Assembly (NCBI RefSeq): GCF_008014345.1
Contig: NZ_VPFL01000004.1
Location: forward strand, 62,001-126,000
DNA: 64,000 nucleotides
From: Pelomicrobium methylotrophicum
GTDB taxonomy: Bacteria; Pseudomonadota; Gammaproteobacteria; Burkholderiales; UBA6910
Direction: 5' to 3'
The position numbers were made by a program, and so were the translations under genes. Each line of letters begins with the position of its first letter. Position 1 is the stretch's first letter. The notes under the pieces were generated by a model, which was not told where the DNA came from, ran no database searches, and saw nothing but the letters and a program-made list of their open reading frames with translations. Positions 63,989 through 64,000 of the stretch are shown here, piece by piece.

Positions 63989-64000
63989 CGCCTCCGGCGG

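Overview
This window is GC-rich and almost fully coding, with no rRNA, tRNA, CRISPR array, insertion sequence or phage gene seen. Gene content and order point to a betaproteobacterium. The main evidence is the run lptC-lptA-lptB-rpoN-hpf-ptsN-hprK-rapZ, the block mlaFEDCB-ABC exporter-ibaG-murA, and the gltIJKL transporter. The genus cannot be told from the sequence alone.

Layout. 1-4.9 kb: an orphan ParA-like ATPase, pepN, ribA and a FlK-like thioesterase. 5.2-8.9 kb: a leftward heat-shock unit, hsp20-lon-hsp20, behind a well-formed sigma-32-type promoter. 9.2-10.7 kb: an HD-GYP-family protein whose metal site is degenerate. 10.7-17.9 kb: a cold-shock protein with a long leader, an epoxide-hydrolase-like protein coupled to a ceramidase-like membrane protein, dnaE, a DUF4124 protein and a serine hydrolase. 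18-21.3 kb: gltIJKL, with a hairpin/U-tract between gltI and gltJ and an altered P-loop in GltL. 21.3-28 kb: leftward putA, CoA-transferase, yceI and gamma-glutamyltransferase-like genes. 28-30.4 kb: a GT-B-like glycosyltransferase and metY. 30.4-36.7 kb: the Mla lipid transport cluster (without mlaA), an ABC-2 exporter, ibaG and murA. 36.8-40.7 kb: a truncated DUF72 protein, a luciferase-like monooxygenase, an epimerase, an AurF-like diiron protein and an unknown gene.

41-52.6 kb is the most distinctive region. It is a ten-gene MSHA-like type IV pilus locus: secretin, TPR protein, ATPase with an MshEN-type (c-di-GMP-binding) N-terminus, platform protein, PilM/N-, PilO- and MshK-like assembly proteins, a 539-residue pilin-like protein, a 256-residue prepilin that shares its head-domain signature, and a 210-residue prepilin with its own promoter and terminator. 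No prepilin peptidase or retraction ATPase is present.

52.7-64 kb: a Kef-type antiporter, then the rightward chain kdsC-lptC-lptA-lptB-rpoN-hpf-ptsN-hprK-rapZ. It links Kdo synthesis and LPS export to sigma-54 and the nitrogen-type PTS. After it come a NusG-domain-II protein, a Gx transporter, ubiX and an edge-truncated 5-formyltetrahydrofolate cyclo-ligase.

Functional themes: outer-membrane building and lipid trafficking (mla, murA, kdsC, lpt), protein quality control (hsp20, lon), glutamate/proline use (glt, ggt-like, putA) and surface attachment (pilus locus with likely c-di-GMP input). Start sites were moved from the longest frame where a ribosome binding site, signal peptide or family alignment favoured a downstream codon. 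All functions are read from sequence motifs only; no database search was run.
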